The notes beneath the pieces are model-generated. The model worked only from the letters and a program-made list of their open reading frames with translations, did not search any database and was not told the origin of the DNA. From NCBI GenBank assembly GCA_019931105.1, contig JAIOUW010000004.1, positions 277,015 to 341,014 on the forward strand: DNA of 64,000 nt. The letters run 5' to 3'. This DNA is from Flavobacteriaceae bacterium NBU2977. Lineage in GTDB: Bacteria > Bacteroidota > Bacteroidia > Flavobacteriales > Flavobacteriaceae. The first letter of the stretch is position 1. Every line of letters begins with the position of its first letter. Positions 25,906 to 33,530 of this stretch are shown one piece after another. The position numbers and the translations under genes were made by a program.

Positions 25906-26047
25906 CCATGAATTGAATTTATTGAGGCACTTTTTGAGGGTATTTAAAATAAAGGGTAAACATTGAGCATAGGTTTTTGTCGAAAAACGGGACTAAAAGT
26001 GAAATTTGAAAATGGCTTTTTGCCAACTTTTTGACTAATTTTAAGGC

Positions 26048-26275
26048 ATGAATTTGTTCTACCGTACGCTCTATTACTTTCAAAAGAGGGGTTTTGAGGT
26101 TTGTCGCCGCATCGCCGAACGCCTGGGCATTCGCGCAAGGGTGGTGCGAACTTCGTTCATCTATTTGACTTTTGTGACCCTTGGCTTCGGTTTTGCGCTC
26201 TACTTGTTCCTGGCTTTTTGGCTAAAAATAAAAGATTTATTATACACCAAGCGCACTTCGGTTTTCGACCTCTGA
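26048..26275 (+). CDS. PspC domain-containing small membrane protein
   Basis: The 75-residue protein resembles the PspC domain: an amphipathic N-terminus with VCRRIAERLGIRARVVRTSFI followed by a long transmembrane segment (YLTFVTLGFGFALYLFLAFWL). PspC domains act in the phage-shock envelope stress response. Only 1 bp separates its stop from the next gene's ATG, so it is cotranscribed with the potassium channel gene. A minimal PspC without the usual partners. Confidence 0.82.
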   Translation: MNLFYRTLYYFQKRGFEVCRRIAERLGIRARVVRTSFIYLTFVTLGFGFALYLFLAFWLKIKDLLYTKRTSVFDL

Positions 26276-26276
26276 T

Positions 26277-27284
26277 ATGATCAAATTATTCCGCTCCAAG
26301 ATTTATTTGTCAATTGCCCTGTTGCTAACGGTTCTAATTATCGGCATTATTGGGTACAGGTACTTTTCAGGGCTTTCATGGGTAGATGCCCTGTATATGA
26401 CCATTATTACGGTCACAACTGTGGGATTTACCGAAGTTGGACCTATGGACGACCGGGGAAAAATTTTCACCGTGGTTCTGATAGCGTTCAGTGTTTTTAT
26501 TTTTGCCTATGCCATTTCGGTTATAACAGAGTATATTTTAGGAAAGAATTCGTTACAACTTTTAAAAAAAAAGAAAGTGAAAAATAAAATAGACGGTCTT
26601 GACAATCATGTTATTTTATGTGGTTTTGGCCGAAATGGCATGCAGGCGGCCGAGCGCTTGAAGGCTTATAAAAAACCTTTTGTGGTCATTGAGCGTGATC
26701 ATGAGGTTGTGCTAAAACACGATCCCGATATACTTTTTATTGAAGGCGATGCTAATGAAGACGATGTTCTGAAAGAGGCCGGAATCGAAAGGGCACAATA
26801 TCTTATTGTTGCCCTGCCTGATGATGCGGCCAATCTTTTTGTGGTTTTGTCGGCCAGGCAGTTGAACAAAGATCTTTTTATAATAAGCAGGGCCTCTCTG
26901 GTTACTTCGCAAAAGAAATTGAGGCTTGCGGGGGCCAATAAGGTCATTATGCCCGATAAGATAGGTGGGGACCATATGGCTTCGTTGGTGGTCATGCCCG
27001 ATTTGATAACTTTTATGGACAAACTTTCAACAGAGGGCGAGAATACGACCAATCTTGAGGAGGTGTCGATAGAGGATTTTGAGGGCCAAGTAGATTGTGG
27101 CTCGATCCGGGACTTAGATCTTCGCAATAAGACCGGTTGTACGATTATCGGTTACATCGAACCCAATGGCAATTATATTATTAACCCCGAAGCCGACACA
27201 AAGCTTGAGCCAAAAAGTAAGGTTATCGTATTGGGCCGCCCCGAACAGATAAATAAATTGAATGAAATGTTCAATATCGGCTGA
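26277..27284 (+). CDS. potassium channel protein with RCK (TrkA-N/TrkA-C) domains
   Basis: The 335-residue protein has two transmembrane helices (about 9-28 and 62-86) with a pore loop between them, then a TrkA-N Rossmann domain (VILCGFGRNGMQAAERL) and a TrkA-C domain (about 250-335). This is the MthK-like layout of a ligand-gated K+ channel. The selectivity filter reads TTVGFTEVGP rather than TVGYGD, with Thr in place of the last filter Gly. It follows the PspC-domain gene with a 1-bp gap. Confidence 0.9.
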   Translation: MIKLFRSKIYLSIALLLTVLIIGIIGYRYFSGLSWVDALYMTIITVTTVGFTEVGPMDDRGKIFTVVLIAFSVFIFAYAISVITEYILGKNSLQLLKKKKVKNKIDGLDNHVILCGFGRNGMQAAERLKAYKKPFVVIERDHEVVLKHDPDILFIEGDANEDDVLKEAGIERAQYLIVALPDDAANLFVVLSARQLNKDLFIISRASLVTSQKKLRLAGANKVIMPDKIGGDHMASLVVMPDLITFMDKLSTEGENTTNLEEVSIEDFEGQVDCGSIRDLDLRNKTGCTIIGYIEPNGNYIINPEADTKLEPKSKVIVLGRPEQINKLNEMFNIG

Positions 27285-27382
27285 TTCCACTTCCGATTAA
27301 TTCGGCGGTTTAATTTGATAGTAAGGCTTATTTTTTCGATATTGGCGGGCAGCAAACTAACGCAATAACAAAAATAAACCTT

Positions 27383-29014
27383 ATGAAGAATCGAAACTTT
27401 CTTGCATTACTCGTCCTATTTACACCTTTTTTGAACTTTGCACAAGAGACCGCGGAGAAAGGGTTGGACGAGAAAGTCAATGACGCCTTCATGCCTTTTG
27501 CCGTTTGGTGGGAAAATCTGATTCTCACGCCTATTCATGTGGCGGGTTATGACTTGCCCATTGTATTACTTCTATTGATTTTTGGAGCTACCTTTTTTAC
27601 CGTTTATTTCAAGTTTCCGAATATATTAAGATTTGGATTGGCTATTAATACGGTTCGTGGCAAATATGACGAACTTGAGTTTCCAGAGGGCCACGGGGTT
27701 GAAAAATCCGAAGTAAATATTGTCGATGGTGACCTGCCCGATACTATTCGCGACGAAAGTAAAGAAGGCGAAGTAAGTCACTTTCAGGCATTGGCAACCG
27801 CCGTGTCCGGAACGGTAGGCCTTGGTAATATTGCCGGGGTCGCTGTAGCGATCGCCCTTGGAGGGCCTGGGGCTACTTTTTGGATGATCGTGTGCGGGTT
27901 GATCGGTATGTCAACAAAATTTGTCGAATGTACGCTTGGTGTGAAGTACCGCGATGTTGGACCAGACGGAACCGTTTACGGGGGGCCAATGTATTATTTG
28001 TCAAGAGGACTTTCTGAAAAGAACATGAAAGGTTTGGGTAAAGTGCTTGCGGTAGCATTTGCTATACTTTGTGTTGGGGCATCGTTTGGTGGCGGTAACG
28101 CGTTTCAGTCGAATCAGGCCGCAGTACAGTTGACGACGATGTTCGGCTTTGAAGGAGGGGCGACCGGTGTTATAATCGGCGTCGTTCTTGCCTTTTTGGT
28201 AGGTATCGTAATTATAGGCGGTATCAAAAAGATTGCCAGTGTAACCGAAAAAATAGTGCCTTTTATGGCAGGGGTCTATATATTGGCATCTTTGGTCATT
28301 ATTTTCGCGAACATCAAATATATAGGTGAAGCCTTCAGTATGATCTTTGCCGGCGCATTTACGCCTGAGGCTGGTCTTGGGGGTATATTGGGCGTCATAA
28401 TAGTTGGGTTTCAAAGAGCTGCTTTCTCAAATGAGGCAGGTGCAGGTTCTGCGGCTATTGCACACTCTGCGGTCAAGACTAAATATCCTGCAAGTGAAGG
28501 TGTGGTGGCGCTATTGGAGCCCTTCATCGATACAGTTGTCATTTGTACAATGACGGCTTTGGTAATCATTTTTTTCAATATGGATGCCGGCGCTTTTGAT
28601 TACGGCAATGGTGTAGGCAGTACAGTACTTCTTAATGAGACGGGTGCCTATGTCGGGGGCGTAGATTTAACGTCAATGGCGTACGATTCGGTGATACCGG
28701 GTTTTAGATATGTACTTACCGTTGCGATTATTCTCTTCGCTTTTTCCACAATGATCTCTTGGTCTTATTATGGGCTGCAGTCATGGAAATATCTCTTCGG
28801 AAGGGGTAGAACGGCCGATACGGTCTATAAGGTATTGTTCCTCATATTCGTTGTAATCGGTGCTGCGGCGACGTTGGATGCCGTAATCAAATTTTCCGAT
28901 GCGATGATATTGGCCTTGGTATTTCCCAATATGATAGGGTTGCTGTTTTTGTTCCCTAGAGTACGAGAAGAACTTGCCAAGTATGTGGATGATATAAAGG
29001 CATCTTTTAAATAA
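27383..29014 (+). CDS. alanine:cation symporter family protein
   Basis: The 543-residue protein belongs to the AGCS family of Na+/H+-coupled amino-acid symporters (alanine or glycine). It has about 11 hydrophobic segments; the family motifs SGTVGLGNIAGVAVAIALGGPGATFWM and FQRAAFSNEAGAGSAAIAHSAVKT are present. The N-terminus looks like a signal peptide (ending near LNFAQ) ahead of the first helix, and an unusual soluble stretch of about 40 residues (YDELEFPEGHGVEKSE to SKEGEVSHFQ) follows the second helix. Confidence 0.93.
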   Translation: MKNRNFLALLVLFTPFLNFAQETAEKGLDEKVNDAFMPFAVWWENLILTPIHVAGYDLPIVLLLLIFGATFFTVYFKFPNILRFGLAINTVRGKYDELEFPEGHGVEKSEVNIVDGDLPDTIRDESKEGEVSHFQALATAVSGTVGLGNIAGVAVAIALGGPGATFWMIVCGLIGMSTKFVECTLGVKYRDVGPDGTVYGGPMYYLSRGLSEKNMKGLGKVLAVAFAILCVGASFGGGNAFQSNQAAVQLTTMFGFEGGATGVIIGVVLAFLVGIVIIGGIKKIASVTEKIVPFMAGVYILASLVIIFANIKYIGEAFSMIFAGAFTPEAGLGGILGVIIVGFQRAAFSNEAGAGSAAIAHSAVKTKYPASEGVVALLEPFIDTVVICTMTALVIIFFNMDAGAFDYGNGVGSTVLLNETGAYVGGVDLTSMAYDSVIPGFRYVLTVAIILFAFSTMISWSYYGLQSWKYLFGRGRTADTVYKVLFLIFVVIGAAATLDAVIKFSDAMILALVFPNMIGLLFLFPRVREELAKYVDDIKASFK

Positions 29015-29021
29015 GGGGCAA

Positions 29022-29939
29022 TTGAAAAAACTTAAATCCCGCTTCGCTTCCTTTAGCCGGTCAGGTAAATTTACCAAACAGGAACGAAGCGGGATTTTCT
29101 TTTTGCTCTTGATAATCATTTTGCTGCAGATCGGATATTTTACTTTCAAAACCGTCGGATTTCGAAATAGTTCTGAATCCTTTGCGGTTGATACGAAAAT
29201 GCAATCCCAGATAGATGCCTTGAGAGAAAGTGCCCTGAAAAAGGATACCTTCAAGATTTTTCCTTTCAATCCGAATTTTATCACCGATCATAAAGGTTAT
29301 GCCATAGGCATGTCGGTCGAGCAAATAGATAGATTACATGCTTTTAGAAAACAGGGCAGGTTTGCCAATTCCGCTGAAGAATTCCAAAAAGTAACCAAGG
29401 TATCCGATTCATTATTACAAAAGATATCACCCTATTTCAAATTTCCGGATTGGACACAAAATAGGAATTCGTCCGAAGTAACAAATAAGGTACATTCATA
29501 CGATGTAAAAAAGACTATTTCCGACGCAGTTCCCGGGAGTGGCTATAAAGACCTGAACGAAGCGACGGCCGATGACCTAAAGTCGATAAAGGGCATTGGT
29601 GAAAAGCTTTCCGCACGTATTATTAAGTTCAGAAATCGTCTTGGGGGCTTCTTGGTCGATGAGCAATTATATGATGTATACGGACTCGAACCTGACGTAG
29701 TCGAAAGTGCATTGAAAAAATTCAAAGTGCTGAATCCTCCCAAAATAGATAAGATCAATATAAACAGTGCGTCGGCCAATGACATCGGTAAATTAGCATA
29801 TCTGCAAAAAAATGTGGCTCAAGGCATTGTAGATTATAGGAATCATAACGGAACTATCAATTCGTTCGAAGAATTATCAAAAATCGAAGATTTCCCGACA
29901 GAAAAGATTGATAGAATTAGGTTATATTTGTCGCTCTAA
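29022..29939 (+). CDS. membrane-anchored helix-hairpin-helix protein (ComEA-like)
   Basis: The 305-residue protein has one N-terminal membrane helix (IFFLLLIIILLQIGYF, about residues 25-40) and three helix-hairpin-helix modules: about 85-145, 180-240 (LNEATADDLKSIKGIGEKLS) and 245-305 (ININSASANDIGKL). HhH modules bind double-stranded DNA non-specifically, as in ComEA during DNA uptake. The start is a TTG at 29022, 7 bp after the symporter gene; no ATG precedes the membrane helix. A role in competence is an inference, as no other com genes are nearby. Confidence 0.82.
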   Translation: MKKLKSRFASFSRSGKFTKQERSGIFFLLLIIILLQIGYFTFKTVGFRNSSESFAVDTKMQSQIDALRESALKKDTFKIFPFNPNFITDHKGYAIGMSVEQIDRLHAFRKQGRFANSAEEFQKVTKVSDSLLQKISPYFKFPDWTQNRNSSEVTNKVHSYDVKKTISDAVPGSGYKDLNEATADDLKSIKGIGEKLSARIIKFRNRLGGFLVDEQLYDVYGLEPDVVESALKKFKVLNPPKIDKININSASANDIGKLAYLQKNVAQGIVDYRNHNGTINSFEELSKIEDFPTEKIDRIRLYLSL

Positions 29940-29953
29940 AAAAGTTACCGTCT

Positions 29954-31117
29954 ATGATTACCGAAACGAGGACGAATTTGAGTTTTGACTACTCTGAAAC
30001 ACAACGTATGGTTGCCGATTCGGCAAGGGAATTCGCCGAGCAGTACATCAGGCCAAATGTTATGGAATGGGATGAATCCCAAACGTTTCCGGTCGAGGTT
30101 TTCAAGAAGGCCGGTGAAATGGGCTTTATGGGGGTCTTGGTCCCTGAAAACTATGGTGGTTCAGGATTGGGCTATCACGAATATGTGGCAATAATCGAAG
30201 AGATTTCGAAGGTAGATCCATCGATCGGACTATCCCTGGCCGCACACAATTCTTTATGCACGAACCATATTCTTTCCTTTGCCAACGAAGAACAAAAACA
30301 AAAATGGATTCCAAAATTGGCAACCGCGGAATGGTTGGGTGCTTGGGGTCTTACCGAGCATAATACGGGATCTGATGCCGGTGGCATGAGCACTACGGCA
30401 ACAAGAAATGGCGATTCGTGGATTTTGAACGGTGCCAAGAATTTCATTACCCATGGTAAAACTGGCGATGTTGCGGTGGTGGTGGCTAGAACGGGTAAAA
30501 AAGGAGATAGCCATGGAATGACAGCTTTTGTGGTCGAAAAAGGCACACCTGGTTTTACCAGTGGTAAGAAAGAGAATAAATTGGGTATGCGTGCCAGTGA
30601 AACGGCCGAATTGATTTTTGACAACTGCAAGATTCCCGATGCCAACAGGTTGGGGGAGGTCGGCGACGGTTTTATACAATCCATGAAGGTTTTGGATGGC
30701 GGAAGAATATCAATTGGAGCACTGTCATTGGGTATTGCAAAAGGGGCTTATGAGGCGGCCTTAAAATATTCAAAGGAACGTATTCAATTTGGAAAACCGA
30801 TCAGCCATTTTCAGGGAATATCTTTTAAACTTGCCGATATCGCTACCGAGATAGAGGCGGCCGAACTTTTGTTGCATAAAGCGGCCTTTTTGAAAAATGA
30901 GGGCCGCCCGGTTACCACACAAAGTGCCATGGCCAAAATGTATGCCTCTGAAGTATGCGTGAAAGCTGCGAATGAGGCCGTTCAAATACATGGCGGTTAT
31001 GGGTATACCAAAGATTTTCCCGTCGAAAAATTTTATAGGGATTCGAAGCTTTGTACCATTGGAGAAGGTACGACCGAAATACAGAAAGTCGTAATCGCAA
31101 AAAATATTTTAAAATAA
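29954..31117 (+). CDS. acyl-CoA dehydrogenase
   Basis: The 387-residue FAD enzyme oxidises acyl-CoA to the trans-2-enoyl form. Landmarks are WGLTEHNTGSDAGGMSTTA (FAD-binding), the catalytic Glu in GGYGYTKDFPVEKFYRDSK/GEGTTEIQ region with the usual short-chain layout, and VQIHGGYGYTKD. It is cytosolic. Length and motifs suit short- or medium-chain dehydrogenases; the natural substrate is not clear. It lies 14 bp after the HhH gene. Confidence 0.93.
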   Translation: MITETRTNLSFDYSETQRMVADSAREFAEQYIRPNVMEWDESQTFPVEVFKKAGEMGFMGVLVPENYGGSGLGYHEYVAIIEEISKVDPSIGLSLAAHNSLCTNHILSFANEEQKQKWIPKLATAEWLGAWGLTEHNTGSDAGGMSTTATRNGDSWILNGAKNFITHGKTGDVAVVVARTGKKGDSHGMTAFVVEKGTPGFTSGKKENKLGMRASETAELIFDNCKIPDANRLGEVGDGFIQSMKVLDGGRISIGALSLGIAKGAYEAALKYSKERIQFGKPISHFQGISFKLADIATEIEAAELLLHKAAFLKNEGRPVTTQSAMAKMYASEVCVKAANEAVQIHGGYGYTKDFPVEKFYRDSKLCTIGEGTTEIQKVVIAKNILK

Positions 31118-31142
31118 TTATAGTTTATTTGGTACATCGCTG

Positions 31143-31150
31143 TATATTTG
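31143..31150 (+). promoter_or_regulatory. candidate -7 box of the rpsU promoter
   Basis: TATATTTG, an exact TAnnTTTG match, lies 34 bp before the rpsU start. The nearest upstream TTTG is only 11 bp away, so the -33 element is poor. Confidence 0.45.
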
Positions 31151-31167
31151 CAGCCCGAATATTAAAG

Positions 31168-31176
31168 AAAGGAGGT
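31168..31176 (+). promoter_or_regulatory. strong Shine-Dalgarno sequence of rpsU
   Basis: AAAGGAGGT lies 8 bases before the rpsU ATG and is complementary to the 16S rRNA 3' end. Nearly all other genes in the window lack such a site. In Flavobacterium johnsoniae bS21 occludes the anti-SD on the ribosome and the rpsU message keeps a strong SD, which allows autoregulation by bS21 level. Confidence 0.85.
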
Positions 31177-31184
31177 TGTAGCCA

Positions 31185-31379
31185 ATGTTAATAATACCGA
31201 TTAAAGAAGGAGAGAACATCGATAGAGCTTTGAAACGCTTCAAGCGAAAGTTCGACAAAACAGGTACTATGCGTCAACTGCGTAAGCGGCAAGCGTTCAC
31301 AAAACCTTCAGTTGAGCGTAGGGCTCAAATTCAAAAGGCGCAGTATATTCAAGGCCTAAGAGACAAAGAAGAAATTTAG
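31185..31379 (+). CDS. rpsU: 30S ribosomal protein bS21
   Basis: The 64-residue basic protein starts MLIIPIKEGENIDRALKRFK and contains RFKRKFDKTGTMRQLRKRQ, typical of bS21. It binds the 30S platform next to the 16S 3' end. The gene stands alone with its own promoter region, a strong Shine-Dalgarno and a perfect terminator, an arrangement suited to autoregulation. Length is normal for Bacteroidota. Confidence 0.96.
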   Translation: MLIIPIKEGENIDRALKRFKRKFDKTGTMRQLRKRQAFTKPSVERRAQIQKAQYIQGLRDKEEI

Positions 31380-31410
31380 TCTAAAGATTACTTTGAATAA
31401 CATAATATTG

Positions 31411-31439
31411 AAAATCCCGTCAATTGACGGGATTTTTTT
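31411..31439 (+). terminator. rpsU terminator
   Basis: AAAATCCCGTCAATTGACGGG is followed by ATTTTTTTA: a perfect palindromic stem with a T-run, 32 bp after the rpsU stop. Confidence 0.9.
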
Positions 31440-31480
31440 ATTTCAGGATATGACGTATCAACTTTTGTAACTTTGTTAAT

Positions 31481-32371
31481 ATGTCGATCAACGAGTTCAT
31501 AGATTATCTATCCCTGGAAAAAAACTATTCCATCCATACCGTTAGCGCCTATAGAAGGGATCTTGAAACATTTTTTGATTTTTGTCTCGAGAACTATGGT
31601 ATGGATTCGATAGATGAAATGGAATACCCGGTAATCAGAAGTTGGGTGGTCGATTTGGTGAATTCGGGCATTTCAAATCGAACGATTAATCGAAAAATTG
31701 CTTCCCTAAAGGCTTACTATCGTTTTTTGCAACGAATTGATAAAATTCAAACGAACCCCTTGGCCAAGCATAAAGCATTGAAGACCCCGAAGAAAGTCGA
31801 AGTGCCATTTTCAGAAGATGAAATTTTGCGATTATTGACCCAAAATCCTTTTGAAAATACTTTTGAAGGAAAAAGGGACAGGTTGATCATCGAACTGCTT
31901 TACGTTTCGGGTATGAGAAGATCCGAATTGATCGATCTGAAGATAAACAACGTTGATCTTGAAAAGGGTTCATTAAAAGTTTTGGGCAAAAGAAACAAAG
32001 AGCGCATATTGCCGTTACTACCTTCGACAAGACCTTTGTTCAAAGACTATTTTGAAGCCAGAAATTCACTGGCCTTCGTTGCCGAAGATTCTTATGTTTT
32101 TTTGACCAAGAGCGGCAATAAAATATATGAAACCCTTGTTTATAGAATTATAAATGGGTATTTTAGTAAGGTGTCGTCCAAGACTAAAAAGAGTCCGCAC
32201 ATATTGCGGCACACCTTTGCGACACATATGCTGAACCACGGGGCGGACCTGAATTCGGTGAAAGAATTATTGGGGCATTCTAGTTTGGCATCGACACAAG
32301 TCTATACCCACAATAGTATCGCCGAGCTTAAAAAAATACATGCTTCGGCCCACCCGAGAAACAAGAAGTAG
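31481..32371 (+). CDS. Xer-type tyrosine recombinase
   Basis: The 296-residue protein has an N-terminal SAM-like core-binding domain (about 1-85) and a C-terminal catalytic domain. Catalytic residues are visible: Arg in LYVSGMRRSELIDL, HxxR in HILRHTFATHML, His in LGHSSLASTQVY and the nucleophile Tyr in QVYTH. Length and motifs fit XerC/XerD, which resolve chromosome dimers at dif. Which of the two it is cannot be told, and no attachment sites or phage genes are adjacent. A TAACTTTG box (31468-31475) ends only 5 bp before the ATG, suggesting a very short 5' leader. Confidence 0.9.
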   Translation: MSINEFIDYLSLEKNYSIHTVSAYRRDLETFFDFCLENYGMDSIDEMEYPVIRSWVVDLVNSGISNRTINRKIASLKAYYRFLQRIDKIQTNPLAKHKALKTPKKVEVPFSEDEILRLLTQNPFENTFEGKRDRLIIELLYVSGMRRSELIDLKINNVDLEKGSLKVLGKRNKERILPLLPSTRPLFKDYFEARNSLAFVAEDSYVFLTKSGNKIYETLVYRIINGYFSKVSSKTKKSPHILRHTFATHMLNHGADLNSVKELLGHSSLASTQVYTHNSIAELKKIHASAHPRNKK

Positions 32372-32413
32372 GCTAACGTTCTTTTTTCATTGTCTAACAT
32401 AAACCTTTAACCT

Positions 32414-32716
32414 ATGAAAGTACATGCACAGTCAGTAAATTTCAATGCGGACGGAAAACTTATGGATTTTATACAAAATCGATTGAATAAGATGGAAACT
32501 TTTTACGATAAGGTCATAAGTTCAGACGTATATCTTAAAGTTGAAAACACCAGTGCCAAAGAGAACAAGATCGTAGAGATAAAACTTAACGTGCCCAAAG
32601 ATAATTTTGTGGTAAAAAAACAGTGTAAATCGTTCGAGGAAGCGGTTGACTCAGCATGTAATTCATTAGAACGGAAACTCATTAAACGCAAGGAGAAACT
32701 TCGTGTATATGCATGA
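32414..32716 (+). CDS. raiA: ribosome hibernation promoting factor family protein
   Basis: The 100-residue protein matches the HPF/RaiA (YfiA) family: MKVHAQSVNFNADGKLMDFI, a beta-alpha-beta-beta-beta-alpha fold, and VVKKQCKSFEEAVDSACNSL, with a basic C-terminus (RKLIKRKEKLRVYA). It has no C-terminal dimerisation domain, so it is the short type that blocks the mRNA channel of resting ribosomes. It lies between the recombinase gene and the promoter of the tRNA-tuf operon. Confidence 0.92.
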   Translation: MKVHAQSVNFNADGKLMDFIQNRLNKMETFYDKVISSDVYLKVENTSAKENKIVEIKLNVPKDNFVVKKQCKSFEEAVDSACNSLERKLIKRKEKLRVYA

Positions 32717-32737
32717 TTAAAATTTTCTGAAATTTAT

Positions 32738-32767
32738 TTTGATTAAACAAATAAATATCTACATTTG
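32738..32767 (+). promoter_or_regulatory. promoter of the tRNA-tuf operon
   Basis: TTTG (32738-32741), 18 bp, TACATTTG (32760-32767): an excellent match to the Bacteroidota consensus, located 50 bp before the first tRNA. It should drive tRNA-Thr, Tyr, Gly, Thr and tuf. Confidence 0.85.
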
Positions 32768-32768
32768 C

Positions 32769-32795
32769 AGTCCGTTAGAAATAGCGGACTTTTTT
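32769..32795 (+). terminator. hairpin with T-run at the 5' end of the tRNA-tuf transcript
   Basis: AGTCCG and CGGACT pair across a 10-base loop and are followed by six T. It resembles an intrinsic terminator but begins at the predicted transcription start, so it may instead cap the 5' end of the primary transcript or limit early elongation. Function is inferred from form only. Confidence 0.5.
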
Positions 32796-32817
32796 ATGCA
32801 TAAAAAAGTGTAAAAAG

Positions 32818-32891
32818 GCCGATGTAGCTCAGCTGGCTAGAGCAGCTGATTTGTAATCAGCAGGTCGTGGGTTCGAGTCCCTCTATCGGCT
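32818..32891 (+). tRNA. tRNA-Thr (TGT)
   Basis: A 74-base cloverleaf with acceptor GCCGATG/TATCGGC, a 5-bp anticodon stem GCTGA/TCAGC and loop TTTGTAA giving anticodon TGT (codon ACA). The T-arm has GGTTCGAGTCC. CCA is not encoded. Confidence 0.96.
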
Positions 32892-32925
32892 CAAACATAA
32901 GAAAGTTCTTACAAAATAAGTTTGA

Positions 32926-33007
<82 letters not shown>

Positions 33008-33131
33008 CATAAAATATTGGGGCAATCGCGAAGAAGCTGATTTAAAAGGTGGGGGTTAGGTTTGTTTCGTGGGCCCGAATAAACAACGTTTTGGTTAAGG
33101 GTTTGGGTCTTTGAAATAATAAAAAATATTT

Positions 33132-33204
33132 GCGGGAGTAGCTCAGTTGGTAGAGCGTCAGCCTTCCAAGCTGAATGTCGCCGGTTCGAACCCGGTCTCC
33201 CGCT
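33132..33204 (+). tRNA. tRNA-Gly (TCC)
   Basis: A 73-base tRNA with acceptor GCGGGAG/CTCCCGC, anticodon stem TCAGC/GCTGA and loop CTTCCAA giving TCC (codon GGA). Its 3' end plus 3' flank (GGTCTCCCGCTCAAGAT) is repeated 109 bp downstream. Confidence 0.96.
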
Positions 33205-33319
33205 CAAGATAAACGTCTAGCTCTTTAGTTTTGGGGTGAGAAGTTTATATCGAGCGAAGTCGAGGAAAACCCGGCTTGCCCGTCCGAGGTGAAACGAAGG
33301 TGGGTCTCCCGCTCAAGAT
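33194..33319. repeat. direct repeat of the tRNA-Gly 3' end
   Basis: GGTCTCCCGCTCAAGAT occurs at 33194-33210 (T-arm/acceptor end of tRNA-Gly plus flank) and again at 33303-33319. Between the copies lies a GAGCGAAGTCGAGG-type dispersed repeat near 33251-33265. It may be a relic of a lost tRNA copy or of an insertion that duplicated the tRNA end. Confidence 0.8.
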
Positions 33320-33330
33320 TGGCAAATTTG

Positions 33331-33354
33331 CCATTCCTGCGAAGGCAGGGATCT
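33331..33354. repeat. short palindromic repeat before tRNA-Thr (GGT)
   Basis: A CCATTCCTGCGAAGGCAGGG-ATCT element: CCTGC/GCAGG stem around GAAG. It is the same family as the element between trpF and trpB at 17650-17674. Confidence 0.75.
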
Positions 33355-33401
33355 CTTCCTTAGGGGTAATGTAATAAGGATGAAGATATTAAACACTTTA
33401 C

Positions 33402-33473
33402 GCCGACGTAGCTCAGGGGTAGAGCGTTTCCTTGGTAAGGAAGAGGTCACGGGTTCAATTCCCGTCGTTGGCT
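33402..33473 (+). tRNA. tRNA-Thr (GGT)
   Basis: A 72-base tRNA with acceptor GCCGACG/CGTTGGC, anticodon stem TTTCC/GGAAG and loop TTGGTAA giving GGT (codon ACC). The order Thr(TGT)-Tyr-Gly(TCC)-Thr(GGT)-tuf is the same as thrU-tyrU-glyT-thrT-tufB of E. coli. Confidence 0.96.
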
Positions 33474-33530
33474 CAACTTGATTTAATTCGTACACACTAA
33501 TATAAACAATAAGATTAAAATTAATTACAC

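Noticed and set aside
31481..32371. Integrase of a mobile island
   Set aside because: Length and motifs are those of Xer proteins, the neighbours are housekeeping genes (rpsU, hibernation factor), and no attachment repeats flank it.
33204..33401. A second tRNA-Gly gene
   Set aside because: Only the last 10 or so tRNA bases are duplicated; no acceptor 5' strand, D-arm or anticodon arm can be drawn.
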